Shown: piece after piece, positions 40,483 through 50,021 of the stretch
Layout: every line of letters starts with the position of its first letter
Numbering within the stretch: the stretch's first letter is position 1
Assembly: GCA_902596165.1 (NCBI GenBank)
Contig: CACJSU010000003.1
Coordinates: forward strand, 1 to 64,000
Source of the DNA: an uncultured SAR86 cluster bacterium
Lineage (GTDB): Bacteria > Pseudomonadota > Gammaproteobacteria > Magnimaribacterales > D2472
Direction of reading: 5' to 3'
DNA: 64,000 nucleotides
The notes under the pieces: generated by a model
The model's input: only the letters and a program-made list of their open reading frames with translations
The model's database searches: none
What the model was told of the DNA's origin: nothing
Made by a program: the position numbers and the translations under genes

Positions 40483-41358
40483 TTATTTATCAAAAATGTT
40501 TTGTAGTTTGTATGCATCTCTAACTTTTGAAGTAGAGATATGAAAATTTCCAAAAAGTTTACATAAAGCAAATTGTAATCGATTTACTCTTATCATGGCT
40601 TTAAAAAGAAGATGGGGAAGATAAACGATTCTAGGATTTTTATTAATAGTTTTTCCAAACCTTTTTAAAAGGTCATTGGTAGAAATAGGATCTTTATCAG
40701 AAAGATTAAGTATGTTATTTGAACTTAATTCCTTGATTATGAAAACTTCTTTTATAAAACAAACTAAAAGATGGTAACTTAAAAAACTTCTTCGATTTGA
40801 GTCTCCAACTCTAAATGATGGAATTGGGAATCCTCTCTCAACCAATTTAAATAATTTTCCTAGGTTTGATTTAGGATGATTAATTAAAATCGGAGGTAAT
40901 CTAAGAATTAGATAATTAAAGTTTATTTCAATAGCACTATTCATCAAGATTTCTTCACATTGTGATTTAGCTTTTCCATAGAAGCAGCTAGGATTCTTTG
41001 GGCATTCTTCATCAAAAATATTAAACCCGAATGAATTGTCGCCATAGACCTTTATAGTGCTAAAAAAAATAAAGTTTTTACAATTTAGAATCTCCATTGA
41101 GTTGATTGCTTTTTTGATGAGGTCAATTTCTAAAGGGATTTCTGATTCTTGCAAACTAGAATTCACAGTAGCAAGATGGATTAAGAATTGAGCCTTAAAT
41201 TTAATTGTGCTTGATTGTAATTCTTCATAAAGAAAAATATTTTCTTCTGGACGTGATTCGGAAGATGATATGCATAGCACATTGTGACCCATATTCTTTA
41301 AGTCAGCTAAAATGTGAGACCCTATTAGCCCTGAAGATCCAGTTAAAGCAATATTCAT
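40483..41358 (-). CDS. NAD-dependent epimerase/dehydratase family protein
   Basis: MNIALTGSSGLIGSHIL, STIKVYGDNS, SCFYGKAKSQCEEIL. Confidence 0.85.
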   Translation of the reverse strand: MNIALTGSSGLIGSHILADLKNMGHNVLCISSSESRPEENIFLYEELQSSTIKFKAQFLIHLATVNSSLQESEIPLEIDLIKKAINSMEILNCKNFIFFSTIKVYGDNSFGFNIFDEECPKNPSCFYGKAKSQCEEILMNSAIEINFNYLILRLPPILINHPKSNLGKLFKLVERGFPIPSFRVGDSNRRSFLSYHLLVCFIKEVFIIKELSSNNILNLSDKDPISTNDLLKRFGKTINKNPRIVYLPHLLFKAMIRVNRLQFALCKLFGNFHISTSKVRDAYKLQNIFDK

Positions 41359-41397
41359 GTTAATGATTTAAAATATAGCTTTATTTTACATTACAAA

Positions 41398-41973
41398 ATG
41401 TTGCTCAAAAAATTTATTATTATTTTAAGAAATCTTGCTTGCCTTGTTGGATTAATAATGGTTTTACCTTTTATATTTTTTGCAGCACTTATAGTAATTT
41501 TAGAAGATGGAATGCCAATTTTCTTTTTACAAGAACGTATTGGTATGGATCAATCATTATTTAAAATTATCAAGATAAGAACATTAAAAAAAGAGTCTCC
41601 AAATACTGGTACGCATCTCCTCGAAAAAAAATACTATCTCGTTTCAGGTAAGATTTTGCGAAAATTTAAACTTGATGAGTTTCCTCAACTTATCAATGTG
41701 ATTAAAGGTGATATTAATTTAATAGGTCCAAGACCGGGACTTGTCTCTCAAACTGAACTTGCAAAGGAACGCAATATTAGAGGTATCTTTAAAGTTAAAC
41801 CTGGAATAACAGGCCTCTCTCAAGTATTAGGATATGATATGAGCAATCCATTGAAACTAGCTGAAATTGATAAACAATATATTGAAAAAAAATCCTTTTA
41901 TATTGATTCTTTAATCTTATTAGGGACATTTGTAAAATTTCCAAGAAAATACTTAATAAAACTATTAACATGA
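41398..41973 (+). CDS. Polyprenyl-phosphate sugar-phosphate transferase (WcaJ/WbpL-like catalytic core)
   Basis: FFLQERIGMDQSLFKIIKIRTL, LRKFKLDEFPQLINVIKGDINLIGPRPGL, KPGITGLSQV. Confidence 0.9.
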   Translation: MLLKKFIIILRNLACLVGLIMVLPFIFFAALIVILEDGMPIFFLQERIGMDQSLFKIIKIRTLKKESPNTGTHLLEKKYYLVSGKILRKFKLDEFPQLINVIKGDINLIGPRPGLVSQTELAKERNIRGIFKVKPGITGLSQVLGYDMSNPLKLAEIDKQYIEKKSFYIDSLILLGTFVKFPRKYLIKLLT

Positions 41974-41977
41974 CCAT

Positions 41978-42397
41978 ATGCTAAAAAACTTATTTCAAAA
42001 AAAGCAATCTCTTGAAGTAATTAATACTCATGAAGCAGATGTTGCATTGCGTTTAATGTTTGAAATTGCCATAAGTGATGGCACGCTTGATAGCTCCGAA
42101 TTAAAACTTATTAAAAAAAGAGCTGATAAATTCGCTTCTAAAGATATCAAAGCAAGCACTATTGTTAAGAAAATTATTGATGAGACTCAGGAATCAGTTT
42201 CCTTTTACCCTTCAATTAAAAAAATTAATGATTCCTATTCAAGTGAAGAGAAAATTGAATTATTAAAAGTACTGTGGGAGTTAGTTACCGCTGATTCAGT
42301 GGTTGATGCATATGAAGAAAATTTATATTTTAAGATTGCAGATTTAATTAAAATTAAACGTTCTACTGCAAATCAGATAAAAGTAAAAACCAATTAA
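41978..42397 (+). CDS. TerB-family protein
   Basis: ALRLMFEIAISDGTLDSSELKLIKK and LLKVLWELVTADSVVDAYEENLYFKIADLI duplicated acidic-helix pattern. Confidence 0.75.
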   Translation: MLKNLFQKKQSLEVINTHEADVALRLMFEIAISDGTLDSSELKLIKKRADKFASKDIKASTIVKKIIDETQESVSFYPSIKKINDSYSSEEKIELLKVLWELVTADSVVDAYEENLYFKIADLIKIKRSTANQIKVKTN

Positions 42398-44550
42398 GGT
42401 TTATTAACATAAATTGGAGAGGACCATGCTCTTTCATTGGTCATACTTAAGCAATCATCATCAAGAGCAGTTCTGAAGCTTCCCTTACATAACTCAAAGC
42501 TTTCTCTTTGAAATAGAGGTGAGCCATTAATCGCTGGGGTAGATCTCTGTATTGCTCTTACATAGTAAACACTATCTCTAGAAAAATTTTGATCTTCAAA
42601 TTCTACAACGCACTCACCTGTCCCCTCGCAAGGAATTGTCCTCCATGGGTCTTGAATCAATGGAGTTATTGATTCTCCTGCATAGATTTGTGGAGTAATC
42701 TTAATAACTTCAATTTTCTCAATGACCTCTCTTGCATTGCTCGGATTGTAACACTCCCCTGCACATAAATATTCTAGCCTTTCTGGAGAAAGTGAATCTA
42801 TAGATTCATTTGAACAACCTTGATTTTGTTTCAAGCTTCCTGCCGCCCTTACAATAAATTTTGGGTTTTGACTCATTATAATTTCAGAACCCATTGGAAC
42901 AAGCCCTTCAGGGGAATTAATTAAATCGAACCATAACAGTATTCTTGGACCGCTGGTGCCATAAACATTTTTGTTTTTTAAAGCTGTCCAAATCTCATCC
43001 TTACCTCTTCCATTTGCATGCACAGCTAATATTCCGCCTGGATATACAAAACTTGACACTCTCTCGCTATCAGGCTGACTTTCACCAGGTATAATTTTTG
43101 GAATTTCAGGGAAATTTGGATCTTCAGCTTTATATTTGTATTCCCACATTTTTGATTTAACTCCAGTAGCAAAAGTCATCTTCCGTCTTTCATACTGTTT
43201 GTAACCTGTCCCTGGCCTAGCAGTATGATCATCAGTTGAGGCGATAAATCCAAAATTATATCTTTGTGGAAATTCAATAGATTCATCAAAATTCGAAATA
43301 GCTAAAGCGTATTGAGCAGATTGTTTAGGCCTATAATTGAATGCTGGTTTAAAACAATCATTGCATTGATCACAGTTTAACCATTCCTCAGGCTCTGCCT
43401 CAGGAAAAACCATGTTTGTGTATGGGCCTCCAGCCAATGTATATTTTTTTGCAAGCTCTACTCTTGCATCACACTCCTCTTTTGTAAGTCCATCGCAACG
43501 CTTTTTTTGCAATTCACCTGCTTGCCAGCAACATGGAAGAAAATTATCGGTTGGTTCGGGGCAACTCATAGAGCCATCTTGAAGAAAATTTGCAGATGCT
43601 ATTTCCCTATACTCTTCACTGTTACCATGGCCAGACATAATTTCTAAAAGAATTTGTTTGCCTGAATCATGTCCTTCATCATTGAGACGATTATCCCAAG
43701 AAGTCCCTAATGGGACATGGAAACCCCATGATTGACCATGAGGAATTACAATGCTGTCTACATTCCATTCATCTAACTTAGAAAATAAATCTCTAGGTGT
43801 TTTCGCATATTCATAACATTCAAGAGGAAGCTCTGGAGAAGCAACACCATCCTCGCAATAAGGAATGCTCCTTACTTCATTGAGAAGCCATTTTAGATCT
43901 GAGTAGCGCTTAAAATTAAATAAATCTAACCATCTTGCACTTACGGCTTGTTCAGTGGTATCAAAGACTCCCAATCCAGAATCTGGAGTTCTAGCTCCAA
44001 TTGGTCTTGCGGGAAGATTTTGAATGTCTTTAAAGATTACATTTCTATGACCCCAATGATTTTCCTTGGTAGTTCCAATTTGAGTCCACTCCCAACCAGG
44101 AAATACCACTAAATCATTTGTTAATGGATCACTGTTTGAGATATTACATTGTTGAATAATCTTTTTTTGCTCACGCCAATGATCAGGGGTTAAACCTTCA
44201 GCATGATCATTGAAACTGAAAAAATCTAGATTTGCACAATACCTAGCAAAATCGCATGCCATAGAGCTGTCATGCACACCTTGAAGACCCATCATTGGTA
44301 ACTCTAGCGTGAAAGCATCAATGGAATATGTAGTATGAACATGCAAATCTCCAAAAAGAATTTGTGATGTATTACCCAAGTCATCTCCAAACAATCTTTC
44401 TTTAGTTTGAAAAAATTTTGAATCTTGTTTGTAAATTGCTTCTGAAGATCGAGGAGGCCCCTCAATTTTTCCAGGATCAACATCAGATCCACAACTGGAT
44501 AAGAAAGTTATCACAATGAATAAAAGAAGTTTCCTTTGATTTAGAGTCAT
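42394..44550 (-). CDS. DUF3604-family lipoprotein (PHP-like metal-dependent hydrolase)
   Basis: Lipobox TFLSSC; LFGDLHVHTTYSIDAF and FNDHAEGL, histidine-rich DUF3604 pattern. Confidence 0.85.
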   Translation of the reverse strand: MTLNQRKLLLFIVITFLSSCGSDVDPGKIEGPPRSSEAIYKQDSKFFQTKERLFGDDLGNTSQILFGDLHVHTTYSIDAFTLELPMMGLQGVHDSSMACDFARYCANLDFFSFNDHAEGLTPDHWREQKKIIQQCNISNSDPLTNDLVVFPGWEWTQIGTTKENHWGHRNVIFKDIQNLPARPIGARTPDSGLGVFDTTEQAVSARWLDLFNFKRYSDLKWLLNEVRSIPYCEDGVASPELPLECYEYAKTPRDLFSKLDEWNVDSIVIPHGQSWGFHVPLGTSWDNRLNDEGHDSGKQILLEIMSGHGNSEEYREIASANFLQDGSMSCPEPTDNFLPCCWQAGELQKKRCDGLTKEECDARVELAKKYTLAGGPYTNMVFPEAEPEEWLNCDQCNDCFKPAFNYRPKQSAQYALAISNFDESIEFPQRYNFGFIASTDDHTARPGTGYKQYERRKMTFATGVKSKMWEYKYKAEDPNFPEIPKIIPGESQPDSERVSSFVYPGGILAVHANGRGKDEIWTALKNKNVYGTSGPRILLWFDLINSPEGLVPMGSEIIMSQNPKFIVRAAGSLKQNQGCSNESIDSLSPERLEYLCAGECYNPSNAREVIEKIEVIKITPQIYAGESITPLIQDPWRTIPCEGTGECVVEFEDQNFSRDSVYYVRAIQRSTPAINGSPLFQRESFELCKGSFRTALDDDCLSMTNERAWSSPIYVNKP

Positions 44551-46394
44551 TAGTAAACAGTTGATGAACCGTATTCTTCAATTAAATCAGTTTCAATTTT
44601 TTTACGTTCGAAGTCCATATCAAATTGTTTACAAGCTCCCTGATTCCATTTCATAAATTCATCCTCAAGGTAATCACCAATATTAAAAAATGTTTCTTGA
44701 ACCAATAAACATTTTTCTAATAACGTCCCGACTGGTGAAAGTCGAACATTTTCCATGATAAATTCAAGAGATAACATCTCTTTGTCTATAGATAAATATT
44801 CATCAGAATCTAATTTCATAAAGACTCTATCCTTGGAATTAAATCTTTTCCATTCCTGGCTTTTGCCAGCATTTGGAATACCAGTTTTTGCAAATGATGT
44901 CCAAGCTTGCATCATGGTGTCCTTCATTTGATTTCTTAATTCACCCTTGGGATAAACAAATCGTCCAATAGGGCCAAATTTAAAGTCACCTGTAATAAAA
45001 GAAATCTCAAACCCATGAGCTGCTCCTATTAAGTTAGGGAAATCTGCAAAGTATGAAGATGATTGATCATCCCAATCAAATCTATATGCATATAAAGAAT
45101 TAAAACCAGCTTTCTCTAACTCCATTAATGGCTCATCAACGCCCCTTAACTTCCAACCCTGCGAACGAGTTTTTACCCAAAGTTTGTATAAATCCTCTCT
45201 TTTAAATTCAATCTTTGGAATAGGTACAAGTTTTGTTAAGGGATAAGAAGCTTTCACAAAATATCTATTTGATCCCAACCAAAGGGAGAGTTCATCCTTG
45301 TTTGATCCTGCGATAACAGGAATTTTATTTTTTTCTTTAGATGAAGCTAGCCCCGCACTTACCCCATTAATATGAGTTACGATTCCATCTCTGGTAAGAA
45401 GCGGCAATCGATCAAAGGTATCTTTGGAGAGTTTTTCATAAACCTCTAAAAGAGCTTTTCCATCAATAGATCTCAAATATCGCTGATATTCTTTTCCATA
45501 TTTCTTGGGATCTTTGTTAAAAAGGTTTTTTATACTTCCATATCCAGATAAGTCATAACTAGAGAGAACTGGATCAGATCCTAATCGATTTACTATACTA
45601 CCTTCTTGACTTATTCCTATAGCTTCTTCCTTCGTAAAACTGGTTGTATAACCTGATTGAGAGATTGCCTTATGAAAGAGCCCTTTTCCCATGGGCGACG
45701 CAAGCAAAGAGAATACATTATTTCCACCTGCCGACTCTCCAAAAATTGTAATATTGTCAGGATCTCCACCAAAATTTTGGATATTACTTTGCACCCATTT
45801 TAATGCCTCCATAATATCTAGGGTTCCGAAATTAGAAGTTTTATCAATTCCACTTTGCAGTCCCTGAATAGCAGGATGGGTAAACCAGCCCATTGGACCT
45901 AAACGATAATTAATTGTTACAACGATAACCTGATGTTGACGAATTAGTTCTGAAAAATCATAGTAATCTTTAAGTCCAGATGTATTACCGCCACCATGAA
46001 TCCAAAACATTACAGGAAGTCTTCTATTTAAGTTATTGATGGGGGCCTTAATATCTAAATATAGGCAGTCCTCTTGTCCAACTATTCCCTCCCCCTGTAT
46101 TCCCGCATAAATACTTGCCTCTTGCAAGCATCCATTTCCTTCTTTGGGTGTGATGATTAACTCAGGGGATATTAATGGCCTTGGAGCCCTCCAACGCAGG
46201 TCTCCTTCAGGAGGAATCGCGTAAGGAATATCTTCCCAAGTAATAACATTTTTGCTCAATGTTCCTTGAGATACTCCAGATGAAGTAGAAATTGTTAACG
46301 AATTACCTTGTTGAATAGGATTCATACATGAACCCAGAGCAAATAGACAAAATGAAGTTATAAATAAATTCTTAGAAGTTAATTTTTGACTCAT
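44550..46394 (-). CDS. Type-B carboxylesterase, putative lipoprotein
   Basis: Lipobox ALGSC; EDCLYLDIKAP, WIHGGG, FGESAGG. Confidence 0.88.
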   Translation of the reverse strand: MSQKLTSKNLFITSFCLFALGSCMNPIQQGNSLTISTSSGVSQGTLSKNVITWEDIPYAIPPEGDLRWRAPRPLISPELIITPKEGNGCLQEASIYAGIQGEGIVGQEDCLYLDIKAPINNLNRRLPVMFWIHGGGNTSGLKDYYDFSELIRQHQVIVVTINYRLGPMGWFTHPAIQGLQSGIDKTSNFGTLDIMEALKWVQSNIQNFGGDPDNITIFGESAGGNNVFSLLASPMGKGLFHKAISQSGYTTSFTKEEAIGISQEGSIVNRLGSDPVLSSYDLSGYGSIKNLFNKDPKKYGKEYQRYLRSIDGKALLEVYEKLSKDTFDRLPLLTRDGIVTHINGVSAGLASSKEKNKIPVIAGSNKDELSLWLGSNRYFVKASYPLTKLVPIPKIEFKREDLYKLWVKTRSQGWKLRGVDEPLMELEKAGFNSLYAYRFDWDDQSSSYFADFPNLIGAAHGFEISFITGDFKFGPIGRFVYPKGELRNQMKDTMMQAWTSFAKTGIPNAGKSQEWKRFNSKDRVFMKLDSDEYLSIDKEMLSLEFIMENVRLSPVGTLLEKCLLVQETFFNIGDYLEDEFMKWNQGACKQFDMDFERKKIETDLIEEYGSSTVY

Positions 46395-47868
46395 GAAGAA
46401 GTTTTATCCTTTTTTTGTTATGAATAGCTTTAATTTTAGGGGCAGAATTTATAAACGCAATTGAATTATTGACTCCATAAGGATCCCAATTTATCAAATC
46501 TGAGGAAGGAGAGCCGGTTTTGGCAAACTGAGTCCAAGAAACTTGAAAAAAATTTGAAATTGTATGAGCTTCTTTTGAGCAAAAATCTTGAATTATCTTT
46601 TTAGTAGCTGAGCCGAAAACATATGGGAGCTCGCTTGCATGATATGCGCCCAATTTACCATCTAAAACTGGACTTGGTTCATTGAAAAGATACCCATAGG
46701 TATTATCTTGATGCAGTTCTAATAATTCCAATGCGTGTATACCAAATGTCCAGTCAGTCATAATATTCGATAATGCCTGTTTATATTCATTCCTTGTTGG
46801 GTTAATTGGTAAGTAATTGCTAGTAATTTTGTCAATACTTTCTGCTCGAAATATTTTATAAAGCCTTTTGTAAAAAGAATCTTCATCTAAACTTAGATAA
46901 TATGGTTCAAATTCAGACCAAAGCCTATATTCATCTGATGTTGTTCCAATGATTAATTTGATTGGAGAATCTTGAAAATTTTTCATGGGATAAAGAGGTA
47001 AAAAATTACCATCTGCGATTGGAGCAAAGCCTACTTCTGGTGAAAGCCATTTTCCATTAGCAATCATCGTATGTTTCATCTTAGAGGCAAGTGAGGTTAT
47101 CTGCTTATGGTTTAACGACGTTAAATCCTTAATTTTTACTCCGTTATCATTAGCTATTTTTAAAAATAGCTCACCCCATTGATTTCCTCTCTCTTTATCG
47201 AAATATGCATTCATTCCTCCACTTTGACAAATAGCTTTTGAAAATAAATTGCCTGAAGGGCTTATTGAAGATTGTAATGCAACACTCCATGCTCCAGCAG
47301 ATTCTCCAAAAATAGTTATGTTATCAGGATCGCCTCCAAACTCTGCAATGTTCTCTTTCACCCATTCTATTGCAAGCTTTTGATCCATGAGACCTTCATT
47401 GCCAGTAGATCGAATTACACCATTGGAGATTTCATCAAGTTTTAGGAATCCAAATGGGCCTAAACGATAATTAATTGAAACTAAGACAATTTCGTGCTGA
47501 GGAAGAGAATCAAGATCATAAATAACTGAATTAGAAGAGCCTGTAACGTATGCTCCTCCATGAATCCAAATCATCACTGGCATATTGCCATTGATGTCTT
47601 TCGATGCAATATTTAAAGAGAGGCAATCTATTGATTCGTCCGGGACATTTGGGTCTGTTAAAAGAGATTTTCGATAAATTGTTTGAGGGGCGCTAAATCC
47701 CCTTTGAGTAGCTTCAAAGATTATTTCAGAATCATTTTTTTCTGGAATATGCCACTGTGTTTTCTTGGTCAAGGGTTTTGCATAAGGTATGCCATAAAAG
47801 AAATTAATATCATTATTGACAACTCCATTAAATTTCCCTGCCTTGCAAGTAACACTAATATTGGACAT
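46372..47868 (-). CDS. Type-B carboxylesterase
   Basis: GIPYAKP, DCLSLNIAS, WIHGGAYVTG, FGESAGAWS; no obvious signal peptide. Confidence 0.88.
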   Translation of the reverse strand: MSNISVTCKAGKFNGVVNNDINFFYGIPYAKPLTKKTQWHIPEKNDSEIIFEATQRGFSAPQTIYRKSLLTDPNVPDESIDCLSLNIASKDINGNMPVMIWIHGGAYVTGSSNSVIYDLDSLPQHEIVLVSINYRLGPFGFLKLDEISNGVIRSTGNEGLMDQKLAIEWVKENIAEFGGDPDNITIFGESAGAWSVALQSSISPSGNLFSKAICQSGGMNAYFDKERGNQWGELFLKIANDNGVKIKDLTSLNHKQITSLASKMKHTMIANGKWLSPEVGFAPIADGNFLPLYPMKNFQDSPIKLIIGTTSDEYRLWSEFEPYYLSLDEDSFYKRLYKIFRAESIDKITSNYLPINPTRNEYKQALSNIMTDWTFGIHALELLELHQDNTYGYLFNEPSPVLDGKLGAYHASELPYVFGSATKKIIQDFCSKEAHTISNFFQVSWTQFAKTGSPSSDLINWDPYGVNNSIAFINSAPKIKAIHNKKRIKLLHESKINF

Positions 47869-47935
47869 CTAGTAATTATAAATTGATTAAAAAAAGATTG
47901 AATAATTGCATAGTAAATAGATATAAATCCACTTT

Positions 47936-47990
47936 AAAAATATGAATTATGGTATAAATCGTAAAATTAATTCTAAAAAATATGAATTAT
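47936..47990. repeat. 15-bp direct repeat AAAAATATGAATTAT (47936-47950 and 47976-47990), 40-bp period
   Basis: Two identical copies in the intergenic region upstream of the acyl-CoA dehydrogenase-like monooxygenase. Confidence 0.7.
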
Positions 47991-48011
47991 TATGTTGAAT
48001 CAATAAAGTAA

Positions 48012-48025
48012 TAATGAAATCATTA
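48012..48025. promoter_or_regulatory. Palindrome TAATGA-AA-TCATTA, candidate operator
   Basis: Perfect 6-bp arms, 25 nt before the ATG at 48051. Confidence 0.4.
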
Positions 48026-48050
48026 CAATTCATTGAATTTGAGGCGAAAA

Positions 48051-49250
48051 ATGACATTAGCAATAACAAGAGAAAGAACAAACCTAGATTTACATACTAA
48101 ATTAATTAAAAAAGCCGAAGATCTTATACCAGTTCTTAAGGAAAGATCAGAATCTGCAAACGCAGATAGAAGAATTCCAAAAGAAACGATTCAAGACATG
48201 AAAGATGCTGGATTTTTTAAAATCTTACAACCAAAGCAATATGGAGGGTTCGAGCTAGACCCCCATACTTTTTCAGAAGTTCAATTAAGAGTTGCTCAAG
48301 GCTGTATGTCTACAGCTTGGGTTTTAGGTGTTGTTGGCATTCATCCTTTCCAACTTGCTCTGTATGATGATAAAGCCCAACAGGAAGTTTGGGGTGAAGA
48401 CGATAATATTCTTGTTTCCTCATCATATGCCCCTTTGGGGCAAGTCACTCCAGTTGAAGGAGGATTTAAATTTTCAGGCCATTGGCAATGGTCAAGTGGT
48501 TCAGAGCATTGTGACTGGGCATTGCTTGGAGGCTTAATCTTTCCACCTGAAGGAGGTGCTCCAGAATATAGAACTTTTCTAATCCCAAAAAGTGATTACG
48601 AAATAAAAGATACATGGTACTCAATGGGCTTAAAGGCAACAGGAAGCCAAGATATTCATGTTAATGATGTTTTTGTACCAGAATACCGTACCCACAAACA
48701 ATCTGACGGCTTTAACCTTACAAATCCAGGTTATGAGGTAAACAAAAATGATTTATATAAAATACCATGGGGTCAATTGTTTGTTAGAGCTGTCTCTACT
48801 CCAGCAATAGGCGCAACAAAAAAAATGTTAGATCTTTTTATCGAAGGCGCCAATAACAAAGCTTCTAGTGATCCATCAAAATTGGCAGGTGATACTCATA
48901 CTCAATCAATTGTTGCCGAAGCATCTGCAAAACTTGACGCCATAGAAACTGTTATGTTCAGAAATTACGATGTTATGGTTGATCAGGCTGGTAACCAAGG
49001 CGGCATCCCTATGATTGACAGAGTTAAATTTAGATATGATGCTTCCCTGGTAATAGAAAAGTGTCTTGAAGTGGTTGATACTCTTTTCTCTAATGCTGGT
49101 GGTGGTGCTGTATTTGCTGGCAGTGAAATTCAAAAAATATTTTTAGATGTTCATACATCAAGGGCGCATGTTGCTAATAATCCTGTTAGTTTTTCAAGAA
49201 ACTATGGAGCCATGCAACTTGGAGTAGAAAATACAGATTATTTTGTATAA
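48051..49250 (+). CDS. Acyl-CoA dehydrogenase-fold flavin-dependent monooxygenase (HsaA-like)
   Basis: LQPKQYGGFELDP, GHWQWSSGSEHCDWALLGG, GLKATGSQDIHVNDVFVPEYRT; RBS GAGGCG before the ATG at 48051. Confidence 0.83.
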   Translation: MTLAITRERTNLDLHTKLIKKAEDLIPVLKERSESANADRRIPKETIQDMKDAGFFKILQPKQYGGFELDPHTFSEVQLRVAQGCMSTAWVLGVVGIHPFQLALYDDKAQQEVWGEDDNILVSSSYAPLGQVTPVEGGFKFSGHWQWSSGSEHCDWALLGGLIFPPEGGAPEYRTFLIPKSDYEIKDTWYSMGLKATGSQDIHVNDVFVPEYRTHKQSDGFNLTNPGYEVNKNDLYKIPWGQLFVRAVSTPAIGATKKMLDLFIEGANNKASSDPSKLAGDTHTQSIVAEASAKLDAIETVMFRNYDVMVDQAGNQGGIPMIDRVKFRYDASLVIEKCLEVVDTLFSNAGGGAVFAGSEIQKIFLDVHTSRAHVANNPVSFSRNYGAMQLGVENTDYFV

Positions 49251-49253
49251 ATC

Positions 49254-50021
49254 TTATAGATGGTAACCACCATCAACTGGGATGCAGTGGCCGGTTATGT
49301 AACCTCCTTTGCTTGAGGCCAAAAATACTGCCGTATCAGCAACCTCTTTAGGAAGCCCAAATCTTTTAATAGCAAGAGTATTCATTACCGCTTCGTGCCA
49401 AGCATCATCAAAAAAGGTATTCTCTTCTTCTCTCAATCTATGAAATATTCCTGTTTCAATAATTCCCAATGCGATAGAATTTGCTCTCACTCCATTAGCA
49501 CCCTCCTCTTTTGCAATACCTTTTAATACATGCTCAATAGTTGCTTTAGGAGCGACCGAAAGAATATCTCCTGGAGGATATTTAAACAATCCTGCAGAAC
49601 TTATGAAAACAATAGAACCTTTCGATTGGCGAAGATAAGGTAATCCAGATTTTATTAGATTAAAAAAACCATTTATATCAGCATCTATAACCCCTTTCCA
49701 TAAATCAATATCTATTTCACCAATAAACTTTTGGGGTATGTCAAATCCAGCTGCATTAACAAGTGTATTGATAGAGCCATGATCTTTTATTACCTTCTTA
49801 AAGGTGCTATCAACAGATTTGGAATTGCTATTATCTAATTGATATATCTTTACATCAGCATCAATTTCATTTGCTATATCAACTGCAGCTTGCTCATTTT
49901 TAAAGTAAGTAATAGCCACCTTGGCGCCTGAATTGGCAAATTCTTTAGCACATAATGATCCAATGCCTCCACTGCCTCCAATAATCAGAACACAACCTTT
50001 TTTAAAATTTGAATCTGTCAT
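49254..50021 (-). CDS. Short-chain dehydrogenase/reductase (FabG-like)
   Basis: IGGSGGIGSLCAKEF, LVNAAGFD, C-terminal GGYITGHCIPVDGGYHL. Confidence 0.9.
   Translation of the reverse strand: MTDSNFKKGCVLIIGGSGGIGSLCAKEFANSGAKVAITYFKNEQAAVDIANEIDADVKIYQLDNSNSKSVDSTFKKVIKDHGSINTLVNAAGFDIPQKFIGEIDIDLWKGVIDADINGFFNLIKSGLPYLRQSKGSIVFISSAGLFKYPPGDILSVAPKATIEHVLKGIAKEEGANGVRANSIALGIIETGIFHRLREEENTFFDDAWHEAVMNTLAIKRFGLPKEVADTAVFLASSKGGYITGHCIPVDGGYHL

Noticed and set aside
41978-42397. Tellurite resistance system
   Set aside because: Only a TerB-like domain is present; no terA/C/D/E/Z genes nearby
48001-48050. Start at 48033 (TTG) for the HsaA-like ORF
   Set aside because: GAGGCG is well spaced for the ATG at 48051, so the longer ORF is probably not used
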